Of a DNA stretch of 64,000 nucleotides, positions 26,459 to 38,509 are shown one piece after another (positions within the stretch are counted from its first letter, which is position 1; every line of letters starts with the position of its first letter). The notes beneath the pieces are model-generated. The model was not told the origin of the DNA. It saw only the letters and a program-made list of their open reading frames with translations, and made no database searches. Location of the stretch: contig CAJJDN010000086.1 of assembly GCA_905182985.1 (NCBI GenBank), positions 169,458 to 233,457 of the forward strand, read 5' to 3'. Origin of the DNA: Paramecium sonneborni (Eukaryota; Ciliophora; Oligohymenophorea; Peniculida; Parameciidae). The position numbers and the translations under genes were made by a program.

Positions 26459-26979
26459 TCATTATGATAAAAATAATTTACTTGCATTGGTTATCTAAAT
26501 TTATTATGTCAAAAAAGGATTGCTTTCTTATGTAGAACCAAATAAAGAATGTTCCATTTCTTCTAAAGGAATTTATTTTGGACGTTATGGTTTTTCAATC
26601 TCAAAAATTCTAAAAATTACATCCTTCCTATTTTATCTATTCGCATTGGCAATTTAAGAACTTGTAGTCATAACATCATCATCAACAGATGTTTTGTTTA
26701 ATTTCTTTTAAAATATCGAAGAAATGTTAAGATCAGAATCCTAAAAAACTCTAAAGATAGCTTTTTCATTATTGGATTCTAGATAGACCTTTCCTAAAGT
26801 GTATTATTATATTTTTTTGTTTAGTTGATACTTTTTTTATACTAGTAATTAACGAGGATGTACTTACATAAGCTTTCTAAGAAATTCTCTTATGGTTTGA
26901 TTTCTGTTAGATCGATCAATGGAAAATGCTTACTACTATTTCTTTGTTTGACTTCTGTAAAGCATACTTCTTCACTCAT
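26459..26979 (-). CDS. Small unknown protein
   Basis: 164 residues with one 26-nt intron (26842-26867). Hydrophilic, with a YTLGKVYLESNNEKAIFRVFQ segment and an IFRIFEIEKPQRPKQIP segment. There is no targeting signal or recognised domain. The start at 26977-26979 is the first ATG of the open frame. Confidence 0.6.
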
Positions 26980-28029
26980 TAATTTTAATATTGAAGTGCT
27001 TTTTTCGAAGTACTTCAAATTTTATAAATATTCTACGAACAAAAATTGAATTTAATTACTATATAATTTATTAAAAAACATTAATGATCAAATTTTTATA
27101 TCATTCTATTCTTGTTAATTTAGAAATATTTTCAATAAGAAATTATAAAATAATATTAATATTAATCAGATATAAGTAACTTATAACTCATTAAATTGAT
27201 ATTATAAAATTATTTTATGAAGTAATTTTAATATTTGACTCTCATTATCAATATTATATATAACGAATTTTTTGTAGTTATTTGATACTAAAATAACATT
27301 TTTAATAAATAAGTAAAATAATTTGATGTTAATTTCAATTATTTTCAGTTTTATAAACATATGAAGAATTCTTAAAGATATTAACAGAAAACAATGTTTA
27401 AAATATCGCAAATACAGCAAATTGTAATTATGAAACTCTGGAAAATATATTATCAAACTTATTAATTTTCATATTAAATAAAATAATATATAACGAATTC
27501 ATGAAAGTATAATTTTTATTTGATAAAAATAATAAAACTACTTTGGATTTGAATAATATTTTTCAAAGATGATAATAGATTTATTAAGTTTTTTTAATTT
27601 TAAAGTTAATATGTAAATAGAGAACTTATTAAAAAAATGAAAGATCTTAAACTGTTAAACTAAAAAATTTCTTTATAGAATAAGTGAAACTAAAAAGAAA
27701 TTTAAAACTCTTTCTCCTCAAAAAAACTATAATAATATAAAAGTTAATTTGTTATGAATTATCTAAATATAAAGTACCCTCTAATAAGGAAAATAAATAT
27801 AGATGAGAACAATCTAAGAAAAAAGGTTTAAGACGCTAATATATAAAAGGCTTAATAATTTGAATTAAAAACAGAATAAAGAGTAAATTTCATCTATAAA
27901 TTTATCTTTTATAAATTAACGATAGATTACGCAAAAGAATTTTGATAGTAAGTTTTTGTCATTAAATTCTAATCTTTAAAAATAAATTTTATAGTATAAA
28001 TATTCATAAATAATTAATAGTATAAATTT
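26980..28029. other. AT-rich intergenic interval
   Basis: About 1 kb with no reading frame that looks like protein on either strand, no tRNA-like fold and no repeat that I can see. It is the longest empty stretch in the window and separates two minus-strand genes. Confidence 0.45.
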
Positions 28030-29534
28030 TCAATAATACTTTCTATCCATCAATAAATTACTCAGATAAGTTTTTGTTTGTCTCAGTTCTTCAATCTATG
28101 ATACATATTGATAATTTTAATATTTGTAATATTAAGCCTCATTTCTTAATTACTAACATTCATTTTTCAAAGATAAACATTAATCCTCTACATTAAGTAA
28201 ATCCAAAGTCTAATTATTTTCCTTTAAGGCTTGTAGTTATTCTCTCAAATTATTTTAATCAGCCTATGCTTTCTAATATAGCTCTTTTTAGATGTTTAGA
28301 GTTTGATGCAAATCTTAAACAACTTTTTATAATGATTTTTATTCATTTTTCATTTGTTCAATTAATTTATTTTATTTATCAATTTCTTTGTCTTTCAATT
28401 CATTCTACTATTGAAATTTATCTTTCAAATTATTATTATGATCTGATTCCTGAGTAATTTCATTTAACTTCTCTTAAAGTCTCTTAACTTATAAATTCAA
28501 TTCTTTAATTTCATTTTCATTATCCTATTTATTAGTTTTACTTGTATTTTTTAACTCATCCAAAAGTACTTATTATTCCATAATATATTGTCTCATTTAT
28601 TTAATTTTGAGTTCATTTTCTTTTAATTGAGTCTCTTAAGTTTTAGCCACAATACTTAATTTGTCGAATCTATTCTCAATTTCAACTAATATTTCATTTT
28701 TATGCTCTAATCTTTTACTTAATGTGTAGAACTAAGATATTGAATTATTAATACTTCTGATTGATTACCTTATTATTATTACTAATAGTTTTTGTATTCT
28801 TATTCTAGTGATTCAAACATTTTAGAAACTTTCTTCATTTAAATTGATTATTCAATATATTTTTTATCTATTCTTTCTACATCTTGAATCAAATCTTTAT
28901 TCTTCTTCATTAATTATTCTATTGTTTTATCTTTCTTTAGGTTTTCATTATTTAAAAAACTATTTTATTGTGATAAATTCTCAATTACTGTTTCTTATTT
29001 AGTTAATGTATTTTTAAACATGTCTTCACATTCTTTTAATGTTTACATTACATTATTCAATTCATTATTAGATTCCAATAATTATTTCTACAAACTCTAT
29101 TTCTCTAATTGTATATTTGATTCATTATTTTTTAATTGCTTATTCATTTCTTATATTACTTCCATTTTTTAATTAGTTTCATCAACCAATTATTATTATA
29201 AATGATTGTTCTTATTCAACTCTTCAATTCTTTTCTATTGTGTTATCATAATTTAATTTAACTCTTCTAATTATGTTATAAATAACTTAATTTTAGAATC
29301 ATTATTATTTGATTCTTTAGTATTCTATAATTATTAATATTGCTTTTCTAAAGCAACATAAGCTTTTGATAATCTTTCAACTTCTGTAGAAACAAGTACA
29401 AAATTTTTCATCACAGTCCATTTCTCAATTAGAGAATCTTAACGAATTAATTCTGAAAGTGTCATTTCCAATTCTACAATGTTCTGTTTTAATTTGGTAT
29501 TTTCTTCTAACAGATTTGAATAATTATTTTTCAT
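28030..29534 (-). CDS. Long coiled-coil protein
   Basis: 493 residues, one 23-nt intron (28732-28754). The whole chain is continuous heptad-like sequence rich in Glu, Lys, Gln, Asn and Leu, starting MKNNYSNLLEENTKLKQ, with no globular domain, signal peptide or membrane segment. It resembles basal-body and cortical coiled coils by composition only. It is divergent from the histidine kinase gene. Confidence 0.82.
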
Positions 29535-29684
29535 TTTGAATTAAATTAAAAATAATAGTTTTTTTTTTTATTAATTTTCTTAATGGAAGATCAGTATTTG
29601 TTTATTTTAGAATTTAGAAATTAACATTTCTCTACAAAAGTCATACAATTTGAATAATTAATTTTTTTATCCAAATTTATATTA
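29535..29684. promoter_or_regulatory. Shared divergent promoter region
   Basis: 150 bp between the coiled-coil gene (-) and the hybrid histidine kinase (+), holding both promoters. No specific motif was recognised. Confidence 0.35.
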
Positions 29685-32140
29685 ATGCAATTAAAAACAA
29701 AGCTATTGCTGACTTAATTGATGTTATAAAATTTAATAAGTTTGATTTAAGCTGGAAATCAAGAGAGTAAGGATATGATGATTGTAATTGAGAATGCAAT
29801 TGGAATAATATTGAATTTAGTAATTTTCTGTCTCATATATTCAAAATAGAGAGAGGACATAATCAACTCAGTTGTACAATTTCATATTATTTTTTAATTG
29901 GAAATAATATTTCACAATGTTCACAACATAAACAATTACTTTCTACTAATCTACTTACTGTCAATTGAAAACATTTTAAAAAATAACAATAAATGTTATT
30001 AAATCTTAACACACCTACTCTGCTTGTACATTTCTGTAAGGATAATGATCTAATTTTATTCTTAATTTGCTACTTTTTAATTTATTTTGTTTGTTCTATG
30101 GTAACCTCTCAACCATACACTTTTACATCTAGACAAATTATCATAACTAAAACCTCCTTTAATACCAAATACTCCTTCATAAAAATAAACAAATCCTCAT
30201 GCTCATTTAAGTTATGGAGATCATTAATAATAAGATTTATTAGATGAGAAATCACCACCTCCAGAAAAAAATGTGAATTTTACTTTAGATGAAGATCTTC
30301 TAAATTGTCTACCTTATGGATTAGCATTAATCGATAAAAATTATCATGTACTCCATCATAATGGAAAACTATTAAATTATTTAATGGTTTAGTCAACCGA
30401 TTAAATAGTTAATTCCTTAGATTAATTATTATCTAAGTAAATCTTTATATTATTTTTATAGTGCTGAGCTAAACTCTTTTAAAACTCACCTCAATTCTAA
30501 ATATAAATCTCCCATAGTCCCTATTCGAAAACTTAAATAAAGTTCTGCTAACCATTATTAAGTAGGCTCTGGAAGAATCTTAAATTAAACCAATTGGCTT
30601 TCTGATCGTTTAAAAGTCAATTTAAAAAATAGGGAGTCTTTTCAATCTAGTATTTAAGATGAAGCTACTTATTCATATGTTTAATTTGTTATGAATGAAT
30701 TTTAATCTCATATTCATCGATAAATGAGTAATGGATAAGATAGTTAATCAAAAGCATCCGAAACTACTCATATGTTCTAATTTCATGTAGTTTAAGATCT
30801 TAAAATAAAAAAGAAACACTTTTAAATAAAAGTTTATGAAGTCAAAATATAGGCTAAACCTAAAGATCCAGTATATTTATTTGTAATAGAGAATATTACA
30901 AATAAAGAAGAACTCAAAGAACTAACTTTCAGATATAAATTTTAATAAGCTTTATTAAACTCATTTAGTCATGAATTAAGAACACCATTAAATTGTTCTT
31001 TACCTTTATTGTAAATTTTGAGTTAAAAAATAGAGGAGAATCTTTATTCTAATTTTTTATTGCCTGCAATTACATCAAGTAAAAGATTACTATTATAAAT
31101 TAATGACATATTAGATTATGCTTAAATTGAATGTTAAGATTTTAAATTAAATTTAGATAAATTCTATGTTAAAGACTTATTTAATGATTTAAAAGAATTA
31201 TTTCAATCAGAATGTCAATAAAAATAAATTGAATTAATCTTAAATTTTAATAATTAATTACAAATTTACAGTGATAAAATAAGAATTACTTAAATCTTAG
31301 TAAATTTAATGAATAATTCAGTTAAATTTACAAAGTAAGGTGGTAGAATAGTACTTTCAGTTAAAAAAAGGGATAATTAACATATTTTTTCTGTTTGGGA
31401 TAATGGGGAAGGAATAAGTAGTGAATAAATGTTAGATATGTAGAATCGTTTATAATAATAATAAAATGTTTCAAATAAATTAGGATTGGGTCTAAGAGTA
31501 TCGAAAGGAATAGTAAAATATTTAAGTGGAGATGGAGAATTACAAATTAAAAGTGAGAAAGGATTTTATACAGTTGTAAGTTTTTGTATAAACGAACAAA
31601 TGAAGACAGGAATTCAAGAAGTTGGATTATCTTTAAAAGACATAGATGAAAATGGTTCTAATACTAAAGATTCAGTTTAAAAAGTTTATGTTTCCTCAAA
31701 AATGTTTTTAAATTAATAATGCAAATGTCCATAGATTCTTATAGTGGATGATGTACCTTTTAATCATATAGCATTACTCGCATTATTATAAGCCTATGGA
31801 TGGAAAGCAGATAGTGCATATGATGGGGATTCTGCAATTAGAAAAGTCAAACAAAAATTACACAATACTTGTTGTAAAATCTTTAGATTGATTTTTATGG
31901 ACATTGAAATGCCAGGAAAGAATGGATTTGTTGTTAGTAGTGAAGTATTGATGCATAAATTAATTAGAGATTTCAGAAATTCTTCGTAATGAAAAATAAA
32001 GTACCGTTATAGTAATGTGTTCTGCATATAATGGATAAGAGAATGCCAAATAGGCTCATGAGAGTGGTATGCATGAAATCTTATCTAAACCAATTTCATT
32101 AGATTCTTTGCAAACGCTTTTAGGAAAATACTTTTGTTGA
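29685..32140 (+). CDS. Membrane hybrid histidine kinase (kinase plus receiver)
   Basis: 799 residues; introns at 30437-30461 (25 nt) and 31937-31967 (31 nt). The first ~150 residues contain several hydrophobic segments, so it is a membrane sensor. A ~250-residue middle part may hold a PAS-like region. The transmitter follows: H-box FSHELRTPLN with His421, N-box NLMNNSVKFT, G1 WDNGEGIS, G2 LGLRVSKGI. A C-terminal receiver has the DD pair (ILIVDDVPF), phospho-acceptor Asp731 in MDIEMPG, CSA and the KP motif. The start is the ATG giving the longest frame into the membrane region. The 3' part (from 30969) is duplicated exactly after the N at 32163. Confidence 0.9.
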
Positions 32141-32162
32141 TATATTTTATCTTGTTATTTTA
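30969..32162. repeat. 1194-bp direct repeat, copy 1
   Basis: Identical, as far as I can compare by eye, to 32164-33357 at an offset of 1195. It covers the kinase core and receiver of the histidine kinase plus 22 bp beyond its stop codon. Confidence 0.9.
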
Positions 32163-32163
32163 N
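32163..32163. other. Single ambiguous base (N), contig join
   Basis: The only N in the window; it lies exactly between the two copies of the 1194-bp repeat. This is how an assembler or gap filler joins two overlapping contig ends that were not merged. Confidence 0.9.
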
Positions 32164-33335
32164 TCATGAATTAAGAACACCATTAAATTGTTCTTTACCT
32201 TTATTGTAAATTTTGAGTTAAAAAATAGAGGAGAATCTTTATTCTAATTTTTTATTGCCTGCAATTACATCAAGTAAAAGATTACTATTATAAATTAATG
32301 ACATATTAGATTATGCTTAAATTGAATGTTAAGATTTTAAATTAAATTTAGATAAATTCTATGTTAAAGACTTATTTAATGATTTAAAAGAATTATTTCA
32401 ATCAGAATGTCAATAAAAATAAATTGAATTAATCTTAAATTTTAATAATTAATTACAAATTTACAGTGATAAAATAAGAATTACTTAAATCTTAGTAAAT
32501 TTAATGAATAATTCAGTTAAATTTACAAAGTAAGGTGGTAGAATAGTACTTTCAGTTAAAAAAAGGGATAATTAACATATTTTTTCTGTTTGGGATAATG
32601 GGGAAGGAATAAGTAGTGAATAAATGTTAGATATGTAGAATCGTTTATAATAATAATAAAATGTTTCAAATAAATTAGGATTGGGTCTAAGAGTATCGAA
32701 AGGAATAGTAAAATATTTAAGTGGAGATGGAGAATTACAAATTAAAAGTGAGAAAGGATTTTATACAGTTGTAAGTTTTTGTATAAACGAACAAATGAAG
32801 ACAGGAATTCAAGAAGTTGGATTATCTTTAAAAGACATAGATGAAAATGGTTCTAATACTAAAGATTCAGTTTAAAAAGTTTATGTTTCCTCAAAAATGT
32901 TTTTAAATTAATAATGCAAATGTCCATAGATTCTTATAGTGGATGATGTACCTTTTAATCATATAGCATTACTCGCATTATTATAAGCCTATGGATGGAA
33001 AGCAGATAGTGCATATGATGGGGATTCTGCAATTAGAAAAGTCAAACAAAAATTACACAATACTTGTTGTAAAATCTTTAGATTGATTTTTATGGACATT
33101 GAAATGCCAGGAAAGAATGGATTTGTTGTTAGTAGTGAAGTATTGATGCATAAATTAATTAGAGATTTCAGAAATTCTTCGTAATGAAAAATAAAGTACC
33201 GTTATAGTAATGTGTTCTGCATATAATGGATAAGAGAATGCCAAATAGGCTCATGAGAGTGGTATGCATGAAATCTTATCTAAACCAATTTCATTAGATT
33301 CTTTGCAAACGCTTTTAGGAAAATACTTTTGTTGA
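32164..33335 (+). pseudogene. Duplicated 3' fragment of the histidine kinase gene
   Basis: Contains the H-box, N, G1, G2 and receiver sequence of the upstream gene, with the same 31-nt intron position (33132-33162) and stop (33333-33335), but no start codon or N-terminal half. If the repeat is real it is a truncated copy; more likely the upstream gene should continue directly into the unique sequence at 33358. It should not be counted as a second gene. Confidence 0.8.
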
Positions 33336-33357
33336 TATATTTTATCTTGTTATTTTA
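32164..33357. repeat. 1194-bp direct repeat, copy 2
   Basis: Second copy of 30969-32162. It begins in mid-codon without a start and ends where unique sequence resumes. It is most likely the same DNA represented twice rather than a biological duplication. Confidence 0.9.
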
Positions 33358-33489
33358 AGTATAATAATGAATTTTTCATCAATACAATAATATTAATATC
33401 CATAAACTTCTAACGTATGACAACAATATTATTAACTAAAAAAATGAATGAATAAAGAATATTAAGATTATATTAATTATTATTTTATA

Positions 33490-35659
33490 ATGTTCATAAC
33501 TTTGGAACAACCTTTGCTTAAAAAATAATAACCAGAAACTAGAAGAATAAGTAAAAATGTGTAAATGCAAACTTTTAACTACACTTAATAGGATGAAAAT
33601 AGTGCATTACTTGAAGATGTTCCTTTAACAACAAAGAAATTCTTACGCTATACAAATGAAATTGAAGCTTATTTTAATACATTCCCATCTTTTAATCCTG
33701 ATCATTGGACAATATTTTCTTGGCGTTTATTTATTTGTTTCATAGTAATAATTTATTTTTACTTAATACCTGTATTTATGTTTTTTGGATATGAAGTAAT
33801 TTGAATTTTTAGTTAATTAGATTCTATCAGAAAATTTGCGGATTGAAAATATTGCTGTATTTCTATACATAATGATATTTTTTTTGATGATTGATCTTTT
33901 TATGACTTTAAATACTGGATATTATGATAAAGGATAGCTGGTTTTGGATAAACATAGTATTTTTGTTAGGTATGTAACCCAAGAATTTCTATTTGATATC
34001 ATAGCAATCTTATCATTAATTTTATAAGTAGCATTTCGAGATCATTATGCTTTTCTTATATGGGTTCCATATTTTTTTTATTTTAAATATTATTATGTAA
34101 CTTTAGTTGATTCCTAAGTGGAATAGTTGTTATAAGTAAAAAGAAAATTAAGAGCATTCTATTAAATATTGAAATTAATTTTGACTATATTTTTTTTGGT
34201 TAATTTTTTTGCTTGCTTGTTTTATGCAGCTGGAGATTATTGGATAAATTAAAGACAAGATTATGGGTCATGGCTTATTTAATCTGGATTATAAAATGAT
34301 ATTTATTCATTACCAATAATTGTGAAATATGAATATTCATTTTATTGGGCTTTAACAACTATGTTGACAGTTGGATATGGAGATGTAACAGGAAAGAATC
34401 CTTTAGAAATATTTGTATCAATAATAACTATGATTTTTGCTTGTGTTATATTTGCTATGATTGTAAGTGCATTTTAAAATGTGTTTTCAGAAATCACTCA
34501 TCATAATATGTAATTTGATAAAAAAATGACAGATATAAATCGATTTATGAAAGACAAAAATGTAATTTAATTATTATCTATATAGATTGATTTGGAAACT
34601 TAATAAAAAGTAAGAAGATTCTTTAGTTTTATGTTTAGCGAAAAAGTAAGAGATTTTAATGAATAAATCGAAATAATAAATTAATTGGGACCCTAATTAA
34701 AGGATGAAGTAATTATGCAATCCTATGGTTTAATATTTAAGAGAACATTTTGGACAAGTTAATTTTCTTTAGAGTATTGATATTGATAATAATTTAAAAG
34801 TTTTTAAAAGAAAATTGCATATCTTATAAGTGAATAGATGTATTGTGATGGAGAAATGATTTTTAAACAAAATCTATGTAGTTTGAATGGAAATAATGAT
34901 GATGATTGTCTTTATTGTTTAAGTATAGGACATATATAATTGTATCTCCAATTTGAAGATTAAGACATGGTTTTCTATTAAGCTGAATAAGATTCTATGT
35001 TTGGAGAATTAGGATTTCTAACAGGAAATTCAAGAACTTTATCAGCAAAGAGTACAACTATATCTTAATTATATAAATTAAAGAGATTAGAATTTATATA
35101 ATTATTATAATAGTTTCCTCTTGATTTTTAATATTTCTGTTAATTGAGAGATCAAATATTATTAGGATAATATAATTTAATTAACCTAAGTTGTTTTTGT
35201 TGTTAATCAAGTAGTCATTTAGCTAATGATTGTCCAAAATCACATTATTATCCTAATAAAATATTGTTAATCAATAGGATCATGAATAATAAATAGGACA
35301 GATAACCATTTTTAAGAAACAATATTCGCAAAGATAATTTAAATTTAATTAAAATTCAAAAAGCTTAGCAATAGGTTAAATAAGAATTATCTTTTGATAA
35401 AAATGAAATTGATCAATTAAGCAAATCTTTTAGTGGCGATATCATGCTTGATAATTAAAGTTAGATTAGTGAATAGGATATCAATCATGAATTTGATATT
35501 GTTAATGAAATTGTTAATAGATTAGAACAAAAGAAAAAACAAGCGTTAATTGAAATAGACACTATATGTTCCTATAGGAATTATTATCCAAAGTTCAATG
35601 CAGAATACATTATTTAATATTTTAAAAAAGATAGGAGAGCATTTACTAGATTTATTTGA
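33490..35659 (+). CDS. Voltage-gated/CNG-type K+ channel with zinc knuckle
   Basis: 705 residues; introns at 33796-33820 (25 nt) and 34774-34800 (27 nt, contains TGA). Six-TM channel of the EAG/CNG/HCN superfamily: S1 (FICFIVIIYFYLI), S2-S3, a degenerate S4 with few basic residues, S5, pore helix and selectivity filter TVGYGD, S6. A C-linker and cyclic-nucleotide-binding-like fold follow (FGELGFLTGNSRTLSAK). After it comes CFCCQSSSHLANDC, an exact CX2CX4HX4C zinc knuckle (Cys551, Cys554, His559, Cys564). The tail is charged. Ciliates carry very large families of such channels controlling membrane potential and swimming. The weak S4 suggests poor voltage sensing. Confidence 0.92.
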
Positions 35660-35679
35660 TTAAAATATTATTACAAAAT

Positions 35680-36976
35680 ATGTTTTGCCGCTAACTTGCA
35701 AGGAGATTTTTTAATACAAAATCTAGGGAACCAGTCGAACCACCGTATCTTGAATTATAAAGAGATTTTCTTGAACCTTCAGAATTTTACTAAGAATTGT
35801 CAAAGCATGGAGTTTCATTTTACGCAGGAGTTCCTGATTCTTTATTAAAAGATTTCTGTGCATATGTTTAAGTACATACATCAAATATTCTATAGGATAA
35901 TGCCCTTCCAGGATAACATGTTATTACTGTTAATGAAGGTACTGCTGTCTCTATGGCTGCTGGATATTATTTAGCAACTAAAAAAATTCCTTGTGTTTAT
36001 TTACAAAATAGTGGTCTTGGAAATATTGTTAATCCTTATATGTCATTAGCTCATCCTAAAGTTTATGGAATTCCGATGTTATATTTAATTGGGTGGAGAG
36101 GAGAACCAGGAAAAAAAGATGAACCATAACATTTAGTTTAAGGCAAAAGAATGAATGGTATTCTAACTGAGATGGGAATGTAATATGATGTTTTACCAGA
36201 TTATATTGAAGGAGCTGCAGAAGCACTTGATAATGCATTCTATTCTATGAAAACTAGGTAATTCTATATTTATTTATATTTGTTTAGAAATGGACCTTAT
36301 GCTTTACTTGTTAAAAGATAATGCTTCACTAATTATAAATTGAAGAATGTTGCTAAAAATGATTATCAATTAACAAGAGAAGAAGCTTTAACTGAAGTCA
36401 TATAAAATACAAGACCTTTAGATGTTTGTGTTAGTACCACAGGTTTTTTGAGTAGAGAATTATTTGAATTAAGATAACGTTTAAATTAAACAGGAGAATA
36501 AGATTTTTTAACAGTTGGATCAATGGGTCATGCTTCCAGTATTGCACTTGGAATTGCTTAAGTGAAAAAGAGTCGACAAGTTTTTTGTTTAGATGGAGAT
36601 GGTGCCATGATGATGCATATGGGTGCATTAGCTTAAATTGGTAATATAGGCCCAATAAATTATAAACATATTTTGTTTAACAATTAAGCACATGATTCTG
36701 TTGGTGCTTAACCAACTAGTAATCCTTTAGTTAATTTTACTTAAATTGCTTTGGGATGTGGATATAAAGATGCCTTCTAAGCTTAAACAAAAGCAGAAAT
36801 TATTTAAGGAATGGAGAGAGTATTCATTAATTAATTTTGTTTCATAGTTAAATCGAAATGATGGTCCTATACTTATGGAAATTTTGATAAAACCAGGAGT
36901 CAGAAAAGATTTAGGAAGACCAACCTCTTCAACATTTGAAAACAAAGAGAAATTCATGCATTTTTTAACATATTGA
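35680..36976 (+). CDS. Phosphonopyruvate decarboxylase (TPP enzyme)
   Basis: 412 residues; introns at 36258-36287 (30 nt) and 36820-36847 (28 nt). The enzyme converts phosphonopyruvate to phosphonoacetaldehyde, pulling the PEP mutase reaction towards 2-aminoethylphosphonate, a known ciliate membrane-lipid head group. Evidence: [14 protein letters not shown], the catalytic-Glu region [28 protein letters not shown], and the TPP-binding motif [12 protein letters not shown] through NYKHILFNN to AHDSVGAQPT, the decarboxylase-specific signature. The N-terminal 25 residues are basic and could be a mitochondrial presequence. It starts 20 bp after the channel stop on the same strand. Confidence 0.93.
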
Positions 36977-37069
36977 TTCATTCTATAAAATTTAAATTAT
37001 AGAGTTATATTAAATAATTAAATTCTCTTAATAAATAATAAACTTGGTTTGAAAAATAAATAAATAATT

Positions 37070-38459
37070 TCACTATAAAGATTCAATAATAGAATTTAGT
37101 ACTAATCTTTTAAATATTTGATGATTTTCTGATAAGAATGTACTATAAATTTTATTTGCTACATTCTAGCATTTTCCTGCTAATTCTAATTATCCAAGAA
37201 ATTTTTAAATTACAGAAATGTTATTTAAAATCTGTCCTTTTTATATAGAATTAGTACTATAAATATAATTATTATAGTTTTACTTAATGCATTTATAGGC
37301 TTAACAAAAATAAAAATAAGAATTTTTTAGATCCTATATCTAAGCATGTATTAATCCAAGTAAATTGTAAGTTTCAAGTAAAGAATAATGATATTCTGTT
37401 TTTCCACTTTACAATTTTAATTGTAATACTTTGATTAAAAACTCTTTTGCTGTTTCATATTTCTTAGATACATAATGACATTCAGCCAAGATATAATAAG
37501 CTTGATCTAATTTGGTTTCATCATTGATAAATGTTTCCCTTAATAAAGAGATTGCTCCATAAGCTAATTTTGTTGCTAATTCAAAGTTATCTAATAATAA
37601 TTTTTTTAAAATTAATACTCATCCAAGCACACATACGTGCTTACAAAAGTAAAGTTTTCGCTATTTCTGCTTTCCATTAGATTTTTTCAAAGTATAATAA
37701 AGCTTCATGTAGTATTTCTTATGATTCTCTTATTTAAAAATTTAAGAAATATAATTTTGATAATTCAAGCATTATTTTACCAGTAAAATTAGGATCATAA
37801 ACACTATAATTTTCTCTAATTCTTTTTAACCAATAAATGGAATTTTTAAAATCTCCCATTTACTTATAGATTTTAGATAATAATACTGATACTCTAAGTT
37901 AGCATATGATTTGTTTTTAATAAGGTATTTCATTCTCGATATTATAATTAATTTATTCTGATATTTTTTCAAAAATGACATTCAAAGATGATAATTATAT
38001 CTAAAAATTAGTTTATGACAAATTTGATTCAATTTCAGTAAGCTATATATAAATTTAATCTAAATTAATTGTTTAATGTTCTTCATCTGAAATAGTTTAA
38101 ATGGTTTATAAAATTTTAGTATCAATTATGGGTTTAAACATTTCCTATTGAAATTTAGGTTCAAATCCATTGGTATTCATAACATTTTCAAAATTAGGAG
38201 GATAAGATGATAAGTATTTTGATCCACTTAATCCTTTCATAAACTCTTGGTTTTAACATTCAGATTTGGTAAGTTCCTTAATAAGAGAATTTGACACAGA
38301 TTAAAGTGGTGAAATTATCTTAGAAGTATTATCTAACTGGGTATAATAGAGATTTACATGATTACTGATATGAGATGATTTGTTATCTTCACTATAGAGA
38401 GATGATATATCTAATTATTTGGGCCAGTTTTATTGAAGTTGAATGTTTTATTAGATCAT
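37070..38459 (-). CDS. TPR-repeat protein
   Basis: 453 residues, one 28-nt intron (37591-37618). After a disordered N-terminal ~110 residues, the chain is helical with TPR-like spacing, for example LYFLNFQIRESQEILHEAL, AKLAYGAISL, and AYYILAECHYVSKKYETAKEFL, then NLLGLIHAQIQDLKNSYFYF. TPRs are protein-binding scaffolds. The partner is unknown; family-level comparisons are needed to tell whether it is LGN-, kinesin light chain- or IFT-like. Confidence 0.78.
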
Positions 38460-38509
38460 TGAAAACTTGGATTATAATATAAATATAATTATTAGATTAA
38501 ATTTGATAT

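Noticed and set aside
27202..27456. 84-codon minus-strand ORF in the empty interval
   Set aside because: Composition is typical of random AT-rich sequence, with no continuation in the ciliate frame and no plausible introns. I list the interval as empty.
30969..33357. A real tandem duplication of a histidine kinase
   Set aside because: The copies appear identical and flank the only N in the window; an assembly overlap explains this better.
33490..36976. A channel-decarboxylase operon
   Set aside because: The 20-bp gap and same strand look operon-like, but Paramecium genes are generally independently transcribed and unrelated neighbours at such distances are common here.
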